NCBI GenBank assembly: GCA_963668545.1
Contig: OY764868.1
Coordinates: 3,658,001-3,722,000 of the forward strand
Direction of reading: 5' to 3'
DNA from: G963662265 sp963668545
Lineage (GTDB): Bacteria > Spirochaetota > Spirochaetia > CADAEX01
DNA: 64,000 bases
The notes beneath the pieces were generated by a model. That model was not told the origin of the DNA, ran no database searches, and saw only the letters and a list, made by a program, of their open reading frames with translations. Position numbers and translations under genes: made by a program. Positions 59,640 through 64,000 of this stretch are shown here, one piece after another. Position 1 is the first letter of the stretch, and each line of letters begins with the position of its first letter.

Positions 59640-59668
59640 ATTATATAAGTTTGGATCAAAAAGCTCAA
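59640..59668 (-). promoter_or_regulatory. Promoter giving a leaderless U32 transcript
   Basis: TTGAGC (59668-59663), spacer 17, TATAAT (59645-59640) on the minus strand, with 7 nt to the ATG at 59632 and no RBS. Confidence 0.7.
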
Positions 59669-59699
59669 TTTAGGATAACTTGTGTTTCTGGAGGAATAA

Positions 59700-59897
59700 A
59701 TGTCTCAGTGTCATAATATTAAAGATAACCTCAGGTCCTGCAACTGCAGCTATCCGGGGTGTGATAAAAAAGGCAAATGCTGCGAATGTGTGGCTTATCA
59801 CAAGGCAATGAAACAGCTTCCGGCATGTTTTTTTCCTGATGATATTGAAAAAACATACGACAGGTCCTACAGAAGGTTTGCTTCTCTATATTCCTGA
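59700..59897 (+). CDS. Small Cys-rich protein (DUF6485-like)
   Basis: The 65-residue protein has eight Cys, in the pattern 'CNCSYPGCDKKGKCCECVAYH' split around residue 14-34, then 'LPACFFPDDIEKTYDRSYRRF'. I recall this as a small conserved family of anaerobes, probably metal-binding. RBS GGAGGAA before the ATG. It diverges from the U32 gene and heads a short run with the next two genes. Confidence 0.8.
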   Translation: MSQCHNIKDNLRSCNCSYPGCDKKGKCCECVAYHKAMKQLPACFFPDDIEKTYDRSYRRFASLYS

Positions 59898-59915
59898 TAT
59901 TATTATTCAAGACAA

Positions 59916-60485
59916 TTGGAAAACAGGGAACTTTTTAATATAGTTGATTATATTCTCAATAAAGCGGGCGAAAGAGAGCTTGAGGTGATAAAGGAAGCCC
60001 TTAAAAGGCGGATTGAAAGAAGAGATCACAGCCCCATGGGAATAGATATAAACAGGGTCGCCCATGATGCGGGAAGTTCTCTCGGCAAACAGGTTGCTTC
60101 TTCGAAAGAATATATAAGGAATACTGTAAAGGATTTCGTAATAAAAACAATCAGGCAGGAAGCTCCTGATATTTCAGATCATGACCTCAATATTCTCCTT
60201 GATCAGTGGGCACCGGATCCCGGAAATGAAAGGAAAAGCTCCGGAGGGAAAAAACTTCCTAATGATGTTGTGATTAAAATGATTGACCAGCTCCTCCGGT
60301 TCAGTTCCGGTGAAATGCCTGTAACAGAACAGTCCCGGCTCAGGGAGAGTATGCCTGACTGGCAGGAAAACTACTGGATAAATTTCCCCGACAAAATCAG
60401 GGGGCTGATAACACTTTATCTTAAAGGCAAAATTGACAGCGGAACATGCTGGGAAGAAATAAAAAAGGAGCTCTACAGTGAATGA
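59916..60485 (+). CDS. Uncharacterised helical protein
   Basis: The 189-residue protein starts at TTG 59916 with no clear RBS. It is rich in charged helices ('LEVIKEALKRRIERRDHSP', 'YIRNTVKDFVIKTIRQEAPD') with a C-terminal Trp-rich part ('PDWQENYWINFPDKIRGLITLYLKG'). No signal peptide or membrane span. Unrecognised. It overlaps the M20 gene by 8 nt, so the two are translationally coupled. Confidence 0.65.
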   Translation: MENRELFNIVDYILNKAGERELEVIKEALKRRIERRDHSPMGIDINRVAHDAGSSLGKQVASSKEYIRNTVKDFVIKTIRQEAPDISDHDLNILLDQWAPDPGNERKSSGGKKLPNDVVIKMIDQLLRFSSGEMPVTEQSRLRESMPDWQENYWINFPDKIRGLITLYLKGKIDSGTCWEEIKKELYSE

Positions 60486-61665
60486 CAGCATTATTACACC
60501 GGAACTGCTTGAAAAAAAAGTTGACTCTGTTACAGGTGACATAACTGAGCTCAGGCACAAGCTGCACAGAATGCCAGAAATAATGTTCAGGGAATACAGG
60601 ACAGCGGATTTCATCCGTTCATATCTGGGGAAACTGGACCTTGAAATACAGAAGCCCTATATTGAGACAGACACAGTAGCTGTCATCAGGGGGGGGATGC
60701 CTGGAAAAACAATTCTCCTGAGGGCTGATATTGATGCCCTTCCCGTGAGTGAGGAAACCGGGTGTTCCTACTCCTCAGAAACTCCCGGTATGGCGCATGC
60801 CTGCGGACATGACGGGCATGTATCTGTTCTTCTCGGAGCTGCCAGAATTCTTTCTGAAATGCGGAATAATATCAGAGGTAATATAAAACTTGTTTTCCAG
60901 CCTGCCGAAGAGGAGGGTGGGGGGGGAAAGATACTTGCTGCAGAAGGTCTTCTCCGCGATGAACCTGCAGTGGATGAAGTCTATGCTCTTCACGGATGGC
61001 CCGGTGTTGAGGAAGGGCATATAGAAAGCTGCCGGGGAGCTATGATGGCGGCTGTTGATAATTTTGATATTGAGATTTCAGGAAGGGGAGGGCATGCTGC
61101 AATGCCCAATCTCGCTGTGGATCCTGTAATTATGGCATCCCAGGCTGTTCTGGCTTTTCAGAATATATCATCAAGGTATCTTGATCCTGTGGACAGAATT
61201 GTCCTTTCAATCTGCACTTTACAGGGAGGACAGCAGTATAATATTATTCCCGATTCGGTAAAGCTTAAAGGGACTGTCAGATATTTCAGGAAAGAACTTC
61301 AGGAAGAGATCAAAGGATTGATTATTAAAATACTCAAGGGAATAACTGAAACAGCAGGGGGAGATTTCAGGTTTGATTATCACCCGGGATATATCCCCCT
61401 TATTAATGACAGTGCCTGTGTCAGCCGTCTCGGTGATACAGCTGTCAAATATCTCGGAGAGGAGTGCTGGAGCAGTGAAGCTGTTATAACATACGGGGCA
61501 GAGGATTTTTCATTCTATACAGATAAAAAACCGGGAGCTTTTTTCAGGCTCGGGCTTGGGAAGAAGCATCCGTCCCTTCACAACAGCAGATTTGATTTTA
61601 ATGACAGGGCTATTAAAAACGGGATAATAATGATGTGTGCTCTTGCTCTGGAGAATACAGACTGA
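60478..61665 (+). CDS. M20 family amidohydrolase (hippurate/N-acyl amino acid type)
   Basis: The 395-residue metallo-hydrolase starts at GTG 60478 behind AAGGAG. 'RADIDALPVSEETG' (about residues 83-96), 'HACGHDGHV' (about 106-114), 'PAEEEGGGG' (about 142-150) and 'HGWPGVEEG' carry the di-metal ligands and catalytic Glu. Members remove acyl groups from amino acids or related amides. Substrate unknown. It ends one nt before the convergent gene. Confidence 0.93.
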   Translation: MNDSIITPELLEKKVDSVTGDITELRHKLHRMPEIMFREYRTADFIRSYLGKLDLEIQKPYIETDTVAVIRGGMPGKTILLRADIDALPVSEETGCSYSSETPGMAHACGHDGHVSVLLGAARILSEMRNNIRGNIKLVFQPAEEEGGGGKILAAEGLLRDEPAVDEVYALHGWPGVEEGHIESCRGAMMAAVDNFDIEISGRGGHAAMPNLAVDPVIMASQAVLAFQNISSRYLDPVDRIVLSICTLQGGQQYNIIPDSVKLKGTVRYFRKELQEEIKGLIIKILKGITETAGGDFRFDYHPGYIPLINDSACVSRLGDTAVKYLGEECWSSEAVITYGAEDFSFYTDKKPGAFFRLGLGKKHPSLHNSRFDFNDRAIKNGIIMMCALALENTD

Positions 61666-61666
61666 A

Positions 61667-62617
61667 TCAGATCCTGGTAAGTTTTTCCGAGTCATTGATT
61701 ATCTGGATTATTATGTTTAGTTTTTCTTCATTGATATCAGGGCTGTCAAGTTCGGAAGAAAAGGCTCTCAGGGTGCTGATGGTATTTGATATCTTGTCGA
61801 GAGTAATATTCTTTTCCCGGTCCTTATCTATTTCCCCGCCTGAGATCCTGTTTTCAATTGAAAGCAGTGTTCTGATCAGCGAATTAATTTTTCCGTTCAG
61901 CTCCTGCTTGCTTTTCTCCAGTATTCTTGATGTCTCTGATTTTGAATGAAAGATTGATATGAAATTTTTTTCTGAAAATACCTGAAATTCCTCAAGGGTT
62001 ACTGCCGGGTTTTTTATCAGGTATTCACCCCCGAGATAAAAGGCTGTACTCAGATAATCCTCTATCGAATGGGTCCCTGATTTATACTCTTCCGCCCGTA
62101 AAAGACCCTTTTCCAGGTTTTCCACCCATACATGAATATCATCCCTTTCTTCGGAATCATCAGTAAAATCTGCTGTGTATATCCCTTTTTCCCAGTCTTC
62201 AATTTTCATTTCAAGTGTATATTTGTTGTTTTTTATCTTTTCCCTGCTGTCTTCAAAAATGGAATCAAGGCTGAAGACTGTTACCATGAATTTTTTAGGG
62301 GTTTTCGTCTCCTCAAGTATTAAACTGCTGTTTTCTTCGATATCCCTTATAAGCAGAAAGAGGAAATTTTCAAGGCCGTATATTGAGTAAAACTGTTTTA
62401 TTCTTTCAGGGTTTATCGAAACTGTTCTTGCTTTCAGCTGTTTCCCTTTACTGTTATAAATGGATATGCTGTTGGGGTTGATTTCGGGATTGAGGAAAGG
62501 GATAAAACGGTGCCCCGGAAACAGTATTTTGTTTTCAATTTCATCATATGCCAGATTTATTCTGAATTTTCCGTTTTTGAAAAAATTAATCTTTTTATAA
62601 AATAGGTCTTTATCCAT
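61667..62617 (-). CDS. Uncharacterised protein
   Basis: The ATG at 62617 follows ACAGGACAG and is preferred (316 residues); ATG 62659 is an alternative. The N-terminal two-thirds is mixed alpha/beta ('KILFPGHRFIPFLNPEINP', 'LENFLFLLIRDIEENSSLILEE'), the last 100 residues are long charged helices and probably coiled coil ('EKSKQELNGKINSLIRTLLSIE'). No signal peptide or recognised motif. Possibly spirochaete-specific. Confidence 0.6.
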   Translation of the reverse strand: MDKDLFYKKINFFKNGKFRINLAYDEIENKILFPGHRFIPFLNPEINPNSISIYNSKGKQLKARTVSINPERIKQFYSIYGLENFLFLLIRDIEENSSLILEETKTPKKFMVTVFSLDSIFEDSREKIKNNKYTLEMKIEDWEKGIYTADFTDDSEERDDIHVWVENLEKGLLRAEEYKSGTHSIEDYLSTAFYLGGEYLIKNPAVTLEEFQVFSEKNFISIFHSKSETSRILEKSKQELNGKINSLIRTLLSIENRISGGEIDKDREKNITLDKISNTISTLRAFSSELDSPDINEEKLNIIIQIINDSEKLTRI

Positions 62618-62779
62618 TATCTGTCCTGTTCCATGCTTCAGGGAATTTTTTATCTGCATCAATAGGTATTTTGATTCTATATTATAATACAGTTCTTTTT
62701 ATTTTGATATTTTTTTTCTGTAAAACACAAAGTCAGAACATTGCTGCGGCTGTGGTTAACTTCCTGTGATGGATAACTG

Positions 62780-62808
62780 TAGACAAAATTATTAGCGAAT
62801 GGTATATT
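62780..62808 (+). promoter_or_regulatory. Promoter of the TetR-MBL genes
   Basis: TAGACA (62780-62785), spacer 17, TATATT (62803-62808), each one base from consensus. It is overlaid by the TetR operator. Transcription would start near 62815. Confidence 0.6.
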
Positions 62809-62817
62809 CGCTAATAA
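62789..62817. promoter_or_regulatory. TetR operator
   Basis: TTATTAGCGAAT (62789-62800) and its exact reverse complement (62806-62817) are separated by GGTAT: a perfect 12-bp inverted repeat across the spacer and -10 of the promoter. It is typical of autorepression by a TetR dimer. Confidence 0.85.
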
Positions 62818-62828
62818 GGGGGAAGTAT

Positions 62829-63428
62829 ATTCCACAGGTAAAGAAGGCTGATATAAAAAAACAGATAGACCAGGCATCGCTGGTTCTTTTCTCTCAAAAG
62901 GGATTCAAAAACACAACTGTTTATGATATTGCTCTCAAAGCAGGTCTTTCTGTCGGTAACATATACCGTTACTACCCAAGGAAAGAACTTATTCTCAGGG
63001 AGATTATTCCGTCTGATTTGCTTGAAAATCTTCTGGAACTGGTACGTAACAAGATTCAGGTCTGGAAGGATACCGGGGGGAAAGGGCAGTTGAATATTTT
63101 AAACTCAGAGCAGCTTGTAGAATTTCTTTTTTCAAACAGGTACCAGATCCTTATTCTTTTCAAGCAGAACAATATTCCTGATCAGCTGGCAGATGAAATA
63201 AGCAGTATTCTCAAAGCAGTTTACAGAAATAAAGATAATGCGGGAGATATTGAATTTAGGATGTCTCAGGTTTTTTTCAAAAAAATGATTGAGATGATGG
63301 AAGAGGCTCTGTCTTTCTACCAGTACGAAGATGACCTGAAGCAGGCGTTCAGGCTTGTTCATTCATATCACATGTTTGGTATAACAGGTATTTTCAATAA
63401 ATATGGGGATCTCTCCCCCGGAGTTTGA
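62829..63428 (+). CDS. TetR family transcriptional regulator (AUU start proposed)
   Basis: An ATG at 62799 is in frame but lies inside the operator and upstream of the predicted transcription start. The RBS AAGGGGGAAG (62816-62825) points to ATT at 62829, which would give a 199-residue protein beginning 'IPQVKKADIKKQI', where TetR proteins of this type commonly start ('MPKV...'). The helix-turn-helix is 'TTVYDIALKAGLSVGNIYRYYPRKEL' in two parts (about residues 28-52). The ligand domain is helical, with 'MSQVFFKKMIEMMEE'. It likely represses itself and the metallo-hydrolase gene 43 nt downstream. Confidence 0.88.
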   Translation: MPQVKKADIKKQIDQASLVLFSQKGFKNTTVYDIALKAGLSVGNIYRYYPRKELILREIIPSDLLENLLELVRNKIQVWKDTGGKGQLNILNSEQLVEFLFSNRYQILILFKQNNIPDQLADEISSILKAVYRNKDNAGDIEFRMSQVFFKKMIEMMEEALSFYQYEDDLKQAFRLVHSYHMFGITGIFNKYGDLSPGV

Positions 63429-63471
63429 TCCTTTATGTATTTAGAATAAATAATTTTTCCAGGAGATTTAT

Positions 63472-64000
63472 ATGTTAAAAAGTGGTGTAATTTATATTTT
63501 AGTATCAGTTTTTTTGATTTTATCGGTATTAATCATGATGATTTTCCGTTTCGGGTTCAGGAAATATCCTGTAAGTGAATGGGAAGGCCCGAAGACCAGG
63601 GAGAAATCAGACTGGGACAAAGTCTTTCTTTGCGGGACTCCAATGGAATTTCATTTACTCAACACCGGAATATCTGTCGCTCAGCCTGGCGCCCGACCTT
63701 TTATCAACAGGGAATCATTTCCTCCTGATTATGATATTGACTGTGAGATGGAAGCTCCTGTCAATGCCTTTGCTGTCAGACACCCCGGGATAGGGGATAT
63801 CCTGATTGATTCGGGTCTTAATAAAAGTTTTTCAGATTCCGAATACGGTGATCTGTCCTTTATCATGAGGCAGTATCAGAAAAGAAATTGTTATGTTTAT
63901 TCTGTTGATAATGACAGTTCTATTGAGGCATATCTTGACCGTCTTGGACTTGAGCCCCGGTTTGCATTTCTTACACACATGCATCCTGACCATACTTCAG
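63472..64000 (+). CDS. MBL-fold metallo-hydrolase, 3' end cut by window
   Basis: From the ATG at 63472 (RBS AGGAG) the frame is open to the window end (176 codons). One N-terminal span ('VIYILVSVFLILSVLIMMIF', residues 6-25) is followed by a domain with 'DILIDSG' (about 111) and 'THMHPDHTS' at the very edge, the HxHxDH metal-binding motif of metallo-beta-lactamase-fold hydrolases. The active domain would be periplasmic or cytoplasmic depending on topology. It lies behind the TetR gene and shares its promoter. Confidence 0.85.
   Translation, partial: MLKSGVIYILVSVFLILSVLIMMIFRFGFRKYPVSEWEGPKTREKSDWDKVFLCGTPMEFHLLNTGISVAQPGARPFINRESFPPDYDIDCEMEAPVNAFAVRHPGIGDILIDSGLNKSFSDSEYGDLSFIMRQYQKRNCYVYSVDNDSSIEAYLDRLGLEPRFAFLTHMHPDHTS

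Noticed and set aside
62799..62828. ATG 62799 as start of the TetR protein
   Set aside because: It is in the operator palindrome and upstream of the predicted transcription start; a strong RBS points to 62829.

Overview
The window is a 64 kb stretch of an AT-rich bacterial chromosome, most likely from a free-living, anaerobic, motile spirochaete (Spirochaetota). The main evidence is that almost every secreted solute-binding protein has a signal peptide ending in 'FAGGKKE' or 'FAGGTGE' with no lipobox cysteine, a hallmark I associate with Spirochaetaceae. There are also chemoreceptors, an outer-membrane barrel protein, multiple lipoproteins and a sigma-54-type promoter. No rRNA, tRNA, CRISPR array, transposase or phage gene was seen. 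Species assignment is inference.

Layout. 1-2360: a DUF368 lipid-carrier flippase (cut by the window edge) diverges from a double cyclic-nucleotide-binding/STAS-like protein. 2366-9538: an RpiR/SIS regulator diverges from an Fbp/Afu-type ABC importer followed by a HAD phosphatase and a histidine phosphatase, which together suggest uptake and dephosphorylation of a phosphorylated compound. 9688-10476: a flavodoxin-ferredoxin fusion. 10617-17418: a complete Dpp/Opp-type ABC system with a DUF554 membrane protein inside it. 17485-20670: a small HMA-like protein, adenosine deaminase, an alpha/beta lipase and an orphan binding protein. 20861-25961: phosphonatase-like HAD, TAXI binding protein, fused TRAP permease and a zinc dehydrogenase, a candidate organophosphonate module. 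26049-30185: an XRE-type protein, a barrel protein, a small membrane protein and a lone CheA kinase core.

30702-46805 is the accessory heart of the window. It holds two chemoreceptors with nearly identical promoters, four tandem paralogous phospholipase-D-like lipoproteins plus a fifth lipoprotein, and a histidine kinase / response regulator / TAXI protein signalling unit. That unit has been split by a cassette carrying another binding protein, flanked by 291-bp direct repeats of the kinase end. A shrunken copy of the same cassette lies 3.7 kb upstream. 46960-54459: a TIM-barrel isomerase, a second Opp-type ABC system and a second zinc dehydrogenase form one operon, with a ten-G tract at the junction of its two ATPase genes. 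54708-64000: glutamate dehydrogenase, a repeat-rich non-coding block, a small heat-shock protein with a sigma-54 promoter, a U32 protein, a small Cys-rich protein, an M20 amidohydrolase, unknown proteins, and a TetR regulator with a perfect operator ahead of a metallo-beta-lactamase-fold gene.

The genes describe a heterotroph importing diverse small organic solutes (four multi-gene importers), sensing them with chemoreceptors and binding-protein-linked signalling, and decorating its surface with a variable lipoprotein family. Recurrent regulatory designs are short hairpins between binding-protein and permease genes, -10 elements placed about 7 nt before start codons (leaderless genes), and possible AUU start codons. 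All homology statements are from reading the sequence and from memory; no database was searched.
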